Origin: CAWARU01 sp963784575
GTDB lineage: Bacteria > Pseudomonadota > Gammaproteobacteria > UBA6186 > Azoamicaceae
Length of the DNA: 64,000 nucleotides
Assembly (NCBI GenBank): GCA_963784575.1
Contig: CAWARU010000001.1
Span: forward strand, 3,100,001 to 3,164,000
Direction: 5' to 3'
In this document: positions 19,187 through 28,484 of the stretch, one piece after another
Numbering within the stretch: the stretch's first letter is position 1
How the letters are laid out: each line of letters starts with the position of its first letter
The notes under the pieces: generated by a model
Database searches by the model: none
The model's input: only the letters and a program-made list of their open reading frames with translations
Told to the model about the DNA's origin: nothing
Made by a program: the position numbers and the translations under genes

Positions 19187-21301
19187 ATGGCCATCACAAA
19201 AGCAGCGATTGAATTTGAATACACGATGACGCACAAAATGGCTGAGGATGCAGTTGTAAGCGGCAATTTAGATGTATTAAATAATCTATTGAGAGAGAGA
19301 AATCAAACAAGCAAAAAACTCCTTATTGAAAGCGTTACTTTTCAGGAAAATTGCTTATTGCAATTGGCTGCGCAAAACGGCCATTTAGCAATAGTGAATC
19401 GTTTGCTTCAAATTCCATATGTTGTGAAGGATGCCGCCGCAAAAAATAATGCTGCATTATGTGGTGCAATTGAAAATGGTCAATTGGCGATCGTAAATCG
19501 TCTTCTTAAAATTCCCTCTGTCCTTGAGAAAATGATATCTGAATCCAGCAAGACGCTGAGATTGGCAGTTCAGAGCGGGAGCTTGGAGATCTTAAATTGC
19601 GTTCTGGATTTTCCTGGGATGTTAGAAGGGCTAGATGCGTGTGATAATAGTATATTGAAGTTAGCAATTGAAAATAAACATTTTGATGTGGCAAAACGCT
19701 TGCTTGAAATCCCAATTATTCAGATGAAGGATGCTGCATCCAGGGGCGATTTAAAAGAATTGAAACAATTGATGGAACATGAAGTTCTTTTGCCGAGTAT
19801 GACTATATATACTTTATTATTGATTGCCGTTAAAAAAGGTCATTTAACCATAGTCAATTATTTATTTGAATTTCCAGAGTGTGTTGACAAAATTTCTGAC
19901 ATTGAAATTCTGGTTGAAGCAGCGTCAGGAGGACATGTAAATATTGTTAATCGCTTACTCGAACTCCCATGTATTCTTGCAAAACTTGAAGCCGAGAGCG
20001 TGTCAGTCCTTTGCGCTGCAGTGAGAAGTGGTAACTTAGACCTGCTTAATCTCTTGCTTGAGATCCCTGCCGTTTTAAAAAGCGCAGCAATAGGCTTCAG
20101 TACCGCCATCGAATCTTCAGATCGCTTGCATATGGTAAATCGTTTTCTTGAAATCAAAGAAATTGCGGACTCTGTGGCAAGTTCTGGTTCAACTATTGAT
20201 ACCGTAGCATATTTAGAAAGCGACAATTTTCTGATATTTGAGCGTTTGCTTCAAATCCCTGGCGTAAAAGATAAATGCAGTTTAAGGACGGTAAATCAAG
20301 CTTGTTACTGGGGTTCCGTAGAAAAATTAAATCGATTGCTCGAGATCCCCCATGTCTTGGAAGCAGTAAAGCAAGAAGGGGTTGTTGAGAGTCTGAGATA
20401 TGCTGCGAAGCGTCACTATGCTGCCATAATCGGTCGTTTATTTCAAATCCCAGAGGTTTTTGATAAGACGATAGGAGGTTTTCAGGGCGCCTTAGTACTA
20501 GCAGTAGATGGCAATGATTTAACTTTGCTGAATCGTGTACTTCAAGAATCCTCTCCTTCTCAGATAGCAGCAATATTGAAAAAAGAGATGGAAAATGATA
20601 ATTTTGCATTGCAAAGAGCCGCCGAAATCGGGAATCTTGCGATTGTTAATCGCTTACTCATGGTTGATTCTATTCGGGAGCTTTTCATTTGTAAAATGGC
20701 TCATGATGCATTTAAAGAGTTATTTGAGCGCTTACCAACTGTCAGTTCTTTGAGAACACAATTTATTCCAGATCAAGTCAAAAAATCTTTCCATGAAGGT
20801 GCATTGAGAACAGCCGTTACTAATCGAAATTTGCCTATCGTTAACCGGCTCTGTCAGGTTTTGCTCGAAAATGGTGTTGCCTTACCCTCAAAAATGACCA
20901 TGATCATTGCAGGCGTCAAAGAATCGCTGCAAACTTTCAACAGCAAAATTGACTCTATTATAGTTTCTTTGTCATCCGAGTTATTCCCTGGAACTTCATT
21001 AGTGAAGGGTATTATGAGTTTAATCCTAGGATATGCTGATCTTCCCGAAGGCAATTTGAAGGAGTTATGTGCTCTGAAGGGGGAGAGTTTGAGACCTGTT
21101 TCTCTTCTCCTCTCACGAGCTACCGAGCAACAGTCGGCAACCCTCATTTTTTCAGGGCCAGAAACAGGTACTCGTCTGGGGCTTTCAGGAGCAATTGCAC
21201 TGAGGCCTGCTGCAGTGGCATCTGAAACTGCACAGACTGCTCAAAGTTCTTCTATTGATGAAGCTGCTGCTACCGCAGCTTCTAAAAAGAAATTCTCCTA
21301 A
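19187..21301 (+). CDS. Ankyrin-like repeat protein with about 16 NRLLEIP-type repeats
   Basis: 704 residues with a near-ideal AGGAGG site four bases before the ATG. About 16 repeats of 30-37 residues run from about residue 25 to 575, each ending in a variant of I-V-N-R-L-L-E-I-P and starting with A-x-x-x-G-x-L (for example AAQNGHLAIVNRLLQIP, AIENGQLAIVNRLLKIP). They have the ankyrin helix pair but usually lack the canonical TPLH turn. A helical domain follows, then an Ala/Ser/Thr-rich tail ending in KKKFS. Ankyrin proteins of Legionella and Coxiella are often type IV secretion substrates; the disordered C-terminal tail fits but does not prove that. It is the last of a plus-strand series and ends 35 nt before the convergent kinase gene. 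Confidence 0.8.
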   Translation: MAITKAAIEFEYTMTHKMAEDAVVSGNLDVLNNLLRERNQTSKKLLIESVTFQENCLLQLAAQNGHLAIVNRLLQIPYVVKDAAAKNNAALCGAIENGQLAIVNRLLKIPSVLEKMISESSKTLRLAVQSGSLEILNCVLDFPGMLEGLDACDNSILKLAIENKHFDVAKRLLEIPIIQMKDAASRGDLKELKQLMEHEVLLPSMTIYTLLLIAVKKGHLTIVNYLFEFPECVDKISDIEILVEAASGGHVNIVNRLLELPCILAKLEAESVSVLCAAVRSGNLDLLNLLLEIPAVLKSAAIGFSTAIESSDRLHMVNRFLEIKEIADSVASSGSTIDTVAYLESDNFLIFERLLQIPGVKDKCSLRTVNQACYWGSVEKLNRLLEIPHVLEAVKQEGVVESLRYAAKRHYAAIIGRLFQIPEVFDKTIGGFQGALVLAVDGNDLTLLNRVLQESSPSQIAAILKKEMENDNFALQRAAEIGNLAIVNRLLMVDSIRELFICKMAHDAFKELFERLPTVSSLRTQFIPDQVKKSFHEGALRTAVTNRNLPIVNRLCQVLLENGVALPSKMTMIIAGVKESLQTFNSKIDSIIVSLSSELFPGTSLVKGIMSLILGYADLPEGNLKELCALKGESLRPVSLLLSRATEQQSATLIFSGPETGTRLGLSGAIALRPAAVASETAQTAQSSSIDEAAATAASKKKFS

Positions 21302-21336
21302 AGATGGGCGTTCAAGGGCAGTGCGTGAACGGTTGC

Positions 21337-24300
21337 TCAAAGCATGACACAGCAAGCACTATTGGTTTGGGTAGGAACTAACTCTGCTAAATTCCATACT
21401 TTGAGGGTTTTATCATCAGATCCGCTCACCAATTTCCCATTGGGGAGTAACTTTAGGCAACGAACCGTGTCATTGTGATCATTCAAAGTATTGAGGCATT
21501 GACCAGTCTCTAAATTCCATACTTTAATAGTGTGATCGGTTGAGGCGCTCATTAGCAAGTGTTCTTTTGGACTGTGTTGCATTGCAGTAATGCCACCCAT
21601 ATGTCCTTGCAACAATAACCTGCAGGTGCCGCGTTCGTGATCTTTGGGGGAAATAAGATTATTTTGCGGCAGCTCATGAGAGGGATCGATCTTCCAAATG
21701 CGAACAGTATTATCAGCGCCGCCACTTGCCAATTCAAAGTCCTGCAATGATTTGAAACTAAGTAGGGAATCGGTATGACCGCATAATTTCATTTTATAGT
21801 TGCTACCTCCGATAAATTCTAGCGCTTCCATCTGTGCTTTAAGTCTGGTGCTTTCTGTAAAATGAATGATACGGCATTCAAAACCAAAGTTGATTGCTAA
21901 ATCACCATTTGATATTGATTCAAGGCAAACAATTGGCTCTTTCCAGTTTTTGATAGTTGTTTTGCATTTGTGTTTTTGCAGATTCCAAAATTTGAGAGAT
22001 TTATCCAGAGAACCACTGACGAGCAGGCCATTTTGCAGCAATTCTAAACAAAGAACTGTTTTTTTATGTCCTGTTAAAGTAAAGAGACATCGGCCCGTGT
22101 TGATATTCCAAGCCTTAATTGTACCATCTTCTGAACCACTCAATAATCTGCCATCTGGCAATAATTTCAGGCAGCGTACAGACCCTGTGTGGCCTCGCAG
22201 CGTTGCAAGACATGTCGCTGTTTTTAAATCCCAGATTTTAATGGTTTTATCAACAGAACCACTTGCTAAATTACCGCCTAAAGTACTTTCAAGACAGCAA
22301 ATTGCCGCTTCGTGTCCTTGAAGGTCTCTCTCTAGCCCGATAGTTTTTGGTACGAGTTCTAAAGCTTCTTTTTTTCTTTTTTGTTCAAAAGCAGGACTGA
22401 ATGTTGAAGGTGCAATTTTTGGGTTTCCAAGCACGTGATGTTGTTTCAAAAGCCTTATGTCGTTTAATGACAGTCCTTCCGAATTTGCAACATTGGCTTC
22501 CCCTAACATTAAAGAACGCTGATGATTTGACCATAATAATTTTAAATCGAGTCTCCAGAAATCTGAGCTATACCCCCCTGGTGTATAGAGAGGCTGCAAG
22601 TGGCCTTCAATCTTAAAGACATCGATGCCACCTTTCAGATTTCCAGTGCATAAAATTGTCTGATTTTCAGCAATTACACATGAAAATGCGGCGACATTTA
22701 ATAATAAACGGCCACCTATTACATACCTCATAAAATCTTTATCAACAACATTTAATATTTCTATCCGCTGTTCAATGTCTCTATACTTTGGATCATAATA
22801 CTTCAATTGATTGTCTTCTGTGAGATAGAGCACGACCTGTTCTTTATCTGGGGTAATTGCAAAACTTATTTTCTTCACTTTTTCTTTAATCTTGATACTT
22901 CTTTCTGAATTTCCACTTGCGATATCCCAAATTCTGATGAATCCACCCTCATCTTTATCATCCCATGAATTTTTCAAATCCCAAATTCTTTTGGGCTCGC
23001 AGTAACCGCCTGTGGCAAATTGCTTTGAATTAGGGCTGAAGGCTAGCCAGGCAACTTTTTCTCTGCCGTCAACAGATTTTAACTCCTTTAGAGTCTTTGC
23101 AGTAGCAACATCTAATATTGTTATTTCATAGTCGGAAAGAATTGCTAATTGTTCTGCATTATGGCTGATTGCAACAAACTTAGCGTCGTAATAGATATCG
23201 CTCATCAGTTTAGCCAACTCTGAATTTGGATTAATTCCTCCCCAAAGCATTTGTTCATAGTGAATTGCTTTCGCAGTTTTTGGAAAACCCGCGTCCTTTC
23301 GTGATATTTGTATGATTTTCGGATCTCCTTTCTCTCTTAAGTCAATGATCGAAACTTTTTCAGGTTTTTTAGTAAAATACTCAAGTTGTACGGAAAATAG
23401 TTTTGTGGCATCCTGGTTAAAGAGCATTGTGTAAGGCCTGTATGTGCTAATGGCTCTTAATAAGGTACCTGTCTTTGCATCCCATAATTTAATTCCCAGG
23501 CGCTCTGTGGATACAATCATAGAGCCATCGGGACTAAAATTAAGGGCCTCAATTTTGTCGAATTTATTTTTGTAGAATCTTTTAAGCGTTGGAGTTCTTA
23601 TATTTCTCATATCCCAAAATTTGATGCTTTTGTCTTGAATAGTGAGAAGTTTTGATCCATCGGAGGTAAAGGCAATTTTCTCTGAAAAAGGGCCCTCAAA
23701 TACTTTGAGCATTGCCCCTGTGGCTGCGTCCCATAATTTTACAAAATTTCCGGTGAGCTCTGTACCCTCTTGTAAGCTAGCAACCATCATTCCATCAGGT
23801 GAATAGGCAATATCTTTTATTAGATTATTTTCCCCTTTTGAGACATTATCAGTGAAACTATTCAGTAAAGCCCAATTTGCAATATTGTAAGTATTAAAAG
23901 TAGTGAGAGTCATGCTCATTGAGGAGGCTTCCACTAATTTATCGCCTGCTGGGCTTAAGTCAACATGACGCTCAGCATATAGGAACATGGTACGTTTGAC
24001 ATCATTTTCAAACTTTTTGAGACAAGTCCAAGTGGTGATATCCCATAAGGCTGCAAGGTCACTACTGCTAGAGACTAAGTATTTTTTATCTGCACTAAAA
24101 GCAACTTTCTGTATAGCACGCCTGTGTCCTTTAAGAGACTTAAATTTTCCGACTCTCTCAACGTCCCATAAATTGACCAGCGCTTCGACTCGGTCTTCGG
24201 GTTTATATTGTCCAACCACTGGCGCAAAGCCTATGACGTCGTTATGACCCACAGCCAGTGTTTTACCATCAGGACTGAAGGCGATGCTTGTAGCCCAACC

Positions 24301-27300
24301 TTGTCTTTCCAAGATCAAAGCTTTTTCATAAGCTCCAGTCATTGCGTCCCATATTCTGACTGTGCCATCTATGTTACCAGCAGCAATATACTTTCCATCT
24401 GGGCTAAAACTTAAAGAGAATGGTGTGCGCCTGCAGTTGATTCTGTCGTTTTTGTCGTCTTCTGGAATCGATCGATCATTTATAATGGATCTCACAAATT
24501 CTCGAACGTCAGGGACATCATCAGTTTCCAGATGATGTCGCGCTTCATAGGAATTGATATCATACAAAAGAACTTCCAGTCCCATAATAACTGCGATTAA
24601 ATTACCTTTATGAGATAAACAAAAGCTTTTAATAGATGCTCCGAATCTCAATTCAGGTAATTCACGAAATTCAACACCGGCCATCCTGGCAAAGGATAAA
24701 TTGGCCTTTTTTAAACAAGCACTATCAAATACAACTTTCTTTAGGTTTGCGTTTCTAAAGTTTGTGAGATCAAATTTGCCATCGGTAAAATCCGCAGATT
24801 CTAGCTGTGATCCTTCAAGATTTTTACCGGTAAAAGAAACTTGTCCTCTGTTCAACATGGTTGCTGCATTCGATGAAGCCAAACCAATACTCAAATTTTT
24901 ACTGGAATGTATGATAATTTGAAAAAATGATTCTATCATCTTCCAGTTTATTTCTGGCCATGCTTCCACAAGATAATTCAATACTTCTGGTTCCTCTAGA
25001 AATAGACGTTTATTCATAAGCGCTATGGCTGTTTCGAAAATCGACTTTTCATCCATTAATTTTAAGCGAACGATATTTTTGGCTACAAAAAACTCAAAGA
25101 ATGATTTGTGGCTAAATTGCCAAGAGCTAGATTTATGCTTTAGAGGAGACCCGGTTGAAAATTGATCATACCGCCTTAAGATAATGGCAATATAATCTGT
25201 TTCACTCAATAATGCTCTTCTTTGATGTTGATCTGTTAATGATTTTTGTCTCTCAGTGTAATTTTTTCTGCTCTCTTGAACGATATGATTTTTTAAGTCT
25301 AGCCAGAGCTGTGAATTGGCTGTCACTTCTTCTAAGGAAGTCATGTTGAAGTTAATAGCTCCTTGCTGAAACGCTTTCATTGCAATCTCTGCGCCAAATG
25401 CTTCAAAGCCGTCTAATAAACTTGGCCTGCCTTCCATTAATTGTTTTTGAATTTTTTCCGGCAATAAAACCCGATTTTTTTCTAGCCAACATTCCAAGAA
25501 TTTTTGATAAATGTGCCAACGTTCTAATTGATTGAGTTCTTGTTCAGAAATTTTTTCAATACTTTGAAGAAAGAGATTTAATACAAATGGATTACGCAAT
25601 ACGGAACGCAATTCTGCAGATGTGTTAATTCTTTCATAATATTTTTTATAAGCTTCAGTCTCCCAATTATAGCCTACAGCTAAATAATTAGAAATCTGTA
25701 AAATGCTGAAAGGCAGAAAATATCGCACTGTCAAATTGTCTTGCAAAGCAAATCGGAGCTGTAATTCTTGTGCGTCTACAGCAACGGGTCTGCTGATGAT
25801 CAATAGCTTTGCATTGGGTAGCGCATTCAACCCGAGCTGAACTGCTAAGTTTTGAGGTTTAATATCTACTTGGCATTCATCATAGCCGTCTACAATCACC
25901 AATAAGCGAGCATTCTTGAGTTCCATGGCCGGAATATTTAAGTCATACTTCTTTAGGGCCTTGTCTAGCGCACCGGTAAGTTCACTGTGAGACCATCGCG
26001 TGAGGTTTGCACGAATAAATACCGGCAGATAAGGTGTTGCCTCTTTCTCTTTTGGGTTCTGCAGCATCTGCCACCAATCGGACAACAAGCTGTTTGCTAA
26101 TTGATAGGCGCTTAGAGTCTTGCCAAGACCAGATTCTCCTAGGAGAAGCAAAGTTGCAGGGTTTTTTTCTGCCAAAAAGCTAGCGATGATGCTTGTGATG
26201 GGCAAGGGGGGATTTCTTTCAAATATTTCTTCCGATCGCAATTTCACAATTTCATGGGACTCTTTCTCTCTTTTATCATCTTCCACTTCAAACCGTTTCC
26301 AGTAAGTGTCTAAGTCTTCTAGTACTTGATATTGGGTAACATAGGGAGGAATATATTTTAGAAGCTCTTCTCTTGCCGGGTGAATTTCCATGTCGATACT
26401 TTCACAAAATTTTACCCAGTGCGATTGTTTATGAAAAGCAGTTCCAACATCATTTAGGCGAGATATAATATGTTCTATTTTGGGCCGTTTTTCTGGAGCA
26501 ACTTGCCAACAGTCCAAAATGAGCTTTTTAAATTCGGCCGGACACTGTACCGGAATGCTTTCCCGCTCTCCTTTCCGCATTTCTGTCAAAATTGTGTCAT
26601 CAAATGCTACCGTATCCGAGCTCTCATTTTTAATTAAAATATTGCGGGGCTTTTTTCCGGTCACGATTTGCCAGAATACTATCCCTAAGGCATAAATGTC
26701 GGTTGCTGCGGTACTTAAAGTTCTATTTTCAACCTGCTCAGGGGCGATAAAATTCAAATCCTGCAAACCTTCAGCAACAACATAGGCTTCTTTTCGTTGT
26801 AAGAGAGCATCCACTTGAGCAACGCCAAGATCTGCTAATCGTGCCCGTTTTTGTCCATCTAATAAGATATTTTCTGCTTTGAGATCTCGATGCAGGATGC
26901 CTTGATGATGCAAATAAGCCAAACCTTGACTCACTTCTAATGCCCATTGCCAACGCAGGGACCAGGGAGGATTTTGACTCAGCATTTTTTGAAGACTACC
27001 GCCTTCACAATATTCTAGAATAAGGAAGTTCTGATCTTTTTCGTTATAGATTCCAAAGAATTGTACCAGATTAGCATGAGAAGTACTTGCAAGACGAGAA
27101 ACTTCCCAAGATAAGGCTTCAAGAACTTGATCTTTCTCAAGGCCTAGATTTTTTCCTGCTCGTTCAATATCAATTTCCTTGATGGCAACTGGGCGTTTTT
27201 GCCAAGCACCTTCATACACCAAACCAAATGCACCTGAGCCTAAAATTGTCTCTTTAGCAATTTTGACTGAACCGGCAGGCAAGCGTTTTACACCCAAAAA

Positions 27301-27588
27301 GACATCGCCCGTTTCGGGGGCTTCTAAGCTTGTTTGTCTTTTAATTGTGGGGGGAGAAGCGCTTGGAATGCTTGGAACAGGAGTGATGGCAAGGGATTCT
27401 TTAGATTGTGAACCGAGGGGGTCACTTGGTTTTGGTTCAACGGGAGTGGGTTTAGAAGCTGTAGCATATTGGACTGAAGACGGCAGAGCGTAAGAGGCGG
27501 TATCGCTCGCTATTTTATTGATTAATTCTAGGCTCGTTTTTCCATGCTCTGCTTGCAAATCACTCTGAACTGCGTCTTTTGCATACAT
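21337..27588 (-). CDS. Giant protein kinase-NACHT NTPase-pentapeptide-WD40 protein ending in a CaaX box
   Basis: 2083 residues; GGAGG lies nine bases before the ATG. Order: disordered Pro/Ser N-terminus (1-105) with a Y-x2-P-x4-Y motif at 33-41; protein kinase (about 110-385) with Gly loop 117-122, Lys137, HRD at 233-235, DLG instead of DFG at 253-255 and APE at 282-284, most like tyrosine-kinase-like Ser/Thr kinases; NACHT NTPase with Walker A GESGLGKT (484-491), Walker B VIVDGYDE (about 564-571), the LIISRP block and the late FSHKSFFEFFVA block (825-836); pentapeptide repeats (about 915-973); then WD40 repeats to about 2070 in an irregular block and a canonical one (SGSxDKTxKxWxL). The last residues are ACCVML, a CaaX motif with an adjacent cysteine. 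Kinase and NTPase look active. The layout resembles an NLR sensor; eukaryotic prenylation of the end would target it to membranes. Last gene of a three-gene unit. Confidence 0.88.
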   Translation of the reverse strand: MYAKDAVQSDLQAEHGKTSLELINKIASDTASYALPSSVQYATASKPTPVEPKPSDPLGSQSKESLAITPVPSIPSASPPTIKRQTSLEAPETGDVFLGVKRLPAGSVKIAKETILGSGAFGLVYEGAWQKRPVAIKEIDIERAGKNLGLEKDQVLEALSWEVSRLASTSHANLVQFFGIYNEKDQNFLILEYCEGGSLQKMLSQNPPWSLRWQWALEVSQGLAYLHHQGILHRDLKAENILLDGQKRARLADLGVAQVDALLQRKEAYVVAEGLQDLNFIAPEQVENRTLSTAATDIYALGIVFWQIVTGKKPRNILIKNESSDTVAFDDTILTEMRKGERESIPVQCPAEFKKLILDCWQVAPEKRPKIEHIISRLNDVGTAFHKQSHWVKFCESIDMEIHPAREELLKYIPPYVTQYQVLEDLDTYWKRFEVEDDKREKESHEIVKLRSEEIFERNPPLPITSIIASFLAEKNPATLLLLGESGLGKTLSAYQLANSLLSDWWQMLQNPKEKEATPYLPVFIRANLTRWSHSELTGALDKALKKYDLNIPAMELKNARLLVIVDGYDECQVDIKPQNLAVQLGLNALPNAKLLIISRPVAVDAQELQLRFALQDNLTVRYFLPFSILQISNYLAVGYNWETEAYKKYYERINTSAELRSVLRNPFVLNLFLQSIEKISEQELNQLERWHIYQKFLECWLEKNRVLLPEKIQKQLMEGRPSLLDGFEAFGAEIAMKAFQQGAINFNMTSLEEVTANSQLWLDLKNHIVQESRKNYTERQKSLTDQHQRRALLSETDYIAIILRRYDQFSTGSPLKHKSSSWQFSHKSFFEFFVAKNIVRLKLMDEKSIFETAIALMNKRLFLEEPEVLNYLVEAWPEINWKMIESFFQIIIHSSKNLSIGLASSNAATMLNRGQVSFTGKNLEGSQLESADFTDGKFDLTNFRNANLKKVVFDSACLKKANLSFARMAGVEFRELPELRFGASIKSFCLSHKGNLIAVIMGLEVLLYDINSYEARHHLETDDVPDVREFVRSIINDRSIPEDDKNDRINCRRTPFSLSFSPDGKYIAAGNIDGTVRIWDAMTGAYEKALILERQGWATSIAFSPDGKTLAVGHNDVIGFAPVVGQYKPEDRVEALVNLWDVERVGKFKSLKGHRRAIQKVAFSADKKYLVSSSSDLAALWDITTWTCLKKFENDVKRTMFLYAERHVDLSPAGDKLVEASSMSMTLTTFNTYNIANWALLNSFTDNVSKGENNLIKDIAYSPDGMMVASLQEGTELTGNFVKLWDAATGAMLKVFEGPFSEKIAFTSDGSKLLTIQDKSIKFWDMRNIRTPTLKRFYKNKFDKIEALNFSPDGSMIVSTERLGIKLWDAKTGTLLRAISTYRPYTMLFNQDATKLFSVQLEYFTKKPEKVSIIDLREKGDPKIIQISRKDAGFPKTAKAIHYEQMLWGGINPNSELAKLMSDIYYDAKFVAISHNAEQLAILSDYEITILDVATAKTLKELKSVDGREKVAWLAFSPNSKQFATGGYCEPKRIWDLKNSWDDKDEGGFIRIWDIASGNSERSIKIKEKVKKISFAITPDKEQVVLYLTEDNQLKYYDPKYRDIEQRIEILNVVDKDFMRYVIGGRLLLNVAAFSCVIAENQTILCTGNLKGGIDVFKIEGHLQPLYTPGGYSSDFWRLDLKLLWSNHQRSLMLGEANVANSEGLSLNDIRLLKQHHVLGNPKIAPSTFSPAFEQKRKKEALELVPKTIGLERDLQGHEAAICCLESTLGGNLASGSVDKTIKIWDLKTATCLATLRGHTGSVRCLKLLPDGRLLSGSEDGTIKAWNINTGRCLFTLTGHKKTVLCLELLQNGLLVSGSLDKSLKFWNLQKHKCKTTIKNWKEPIVCLESISNGDLAINFGFECRIIHFTESTRLKAQMEALEFIGGSNYKMKLCGHTDSLLSFKSLQDFELASGGADNTVRIWKIDPSHELPQNNLISPKDHERGTCRLLLQGHMGGITAMQHSPKEHLLMSASTDHTIKVWNLETGQCLNTLNDHNDTVRCLKLLPNGKLVSGSDDKTLKVWNLAELVPTQTNSACCVML

Positions 27589-27690
27589 CTTATTTGTCCT
27601 CCTTGGTTAGTTCCTGTCACTTTTCTCATTTAAAGCATGATTGCGCATGACTCCGAACGGTATAGGATTTAATAGAACTTATAATCGAGC

Positions 27691-28332
27691 TTATAACATC
27701 ACACAAGAACAACTACTTTCTGGTTTTGAATTAATATCAACGAAGTATTCAACTCCACGAGCGGATGTCATTTGCATGATTGTTTGACCTTTTTTCTCTT
27801 CATCAGGACAGCTTCCGACTGGAACATAGAGCGACCCCGAGTTTGTCAGGGACCATACTCTAGTTTGCGCTTCACTGTTGCCTTGCGCCGCTGCTGCCCG
27901 ATACCATTGAATTGCTAAATCGCGATTTTCTCTGGCTTTTGGCAGCCATTTTTTTCTTTTCCAGTCAATGAATGGTGTCTCTAAATTTGCTGTTGCTTGG
28001 AAATCATACATCTGTCCCAGCTTATTTTGAGCGTCTGCTCTACCTTGTTCCGCGGATTTTTGATACCAGAAAAATGCTTGATCAAAGTTTCTGGCTACAC
28101 CTGTGCCTGATTTAAAACAATCACCCAAATATTCTTGTGCCTCTGCATCCCCTTGCTCTGCGGCACTGGTTACCATCTCCATGCCCTTTTTCTGATCTTT
28201 GATTACCTCTTGCCCATTTATAAATTTCATCCCCATAAATAACAGTGCTTTTGGTTGATCTTGCTTCTCTCCGGTCTGAACCTGTTCTGCCCACTTTTGC
28301 TGCGTTTTACTCATCTCTTCTGCGGTTTGCAT
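27691..28332 (-). CDS. Short Sel1-repeat protein ending in the CaaX box CVML
   Basis: 213 residues; AGGAG six bases before the ATG. Residues about 30-165 hold three to four Sel1-like repeats (GDAEAQEYLGDCFKSGTGVA, GRADAQNKLGQMYDF, GNSEAQTRVWSL). The C-terminal ~50 residues are not repeats and end in SCSCVML: a CaaX box with a further cysteine two residues before the prenylatable one, like the palmitoylated and farnesylated tail of H-Ras. The same four final residues close the 2083-residue kinase protein encoded 102 nt downstream. The short gap contains CCGAACGG (27653-27660), related to GTTCGGA repeats upstream of the first gene of the unit. No signal peptide. Likely an adaptor acting with the kinase protein on a host membrane (inference). 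Confidence 0.82.
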   Translation of the reverse strand: MQTAEEMSKTQQKWAEQVQTGEKQDQPKALLFMGMKFINGQEVIKDQKKGMEMVTSAAEQGDAEAQEYLGDCFKSGTGVARNFDQAFFWYQKSAEQGRADAQNKLGQMYDFQATANLETPFIDWKRKKWLPKARENRDLAIQWYRAAAAQGNSEAQTRVWSLTNSGSLYVPVGSCPDEEKKGQTIMQMTSARGVEYFVDINSKPESSCSCVML

Positions 28333-28484
28333 GTTTAACTCCTTTTAAATAAATTACAAAAAATGAAAATAAAAACATCATGTGCCAATGGAAGTTTCAT
28401 GTCAATAGGCAGTTATGGCCTACAACAGTACAGAACAAATGCTATTAGTTTCGGATTGAAGTAATTCGAAAGATCTTAACTGGG

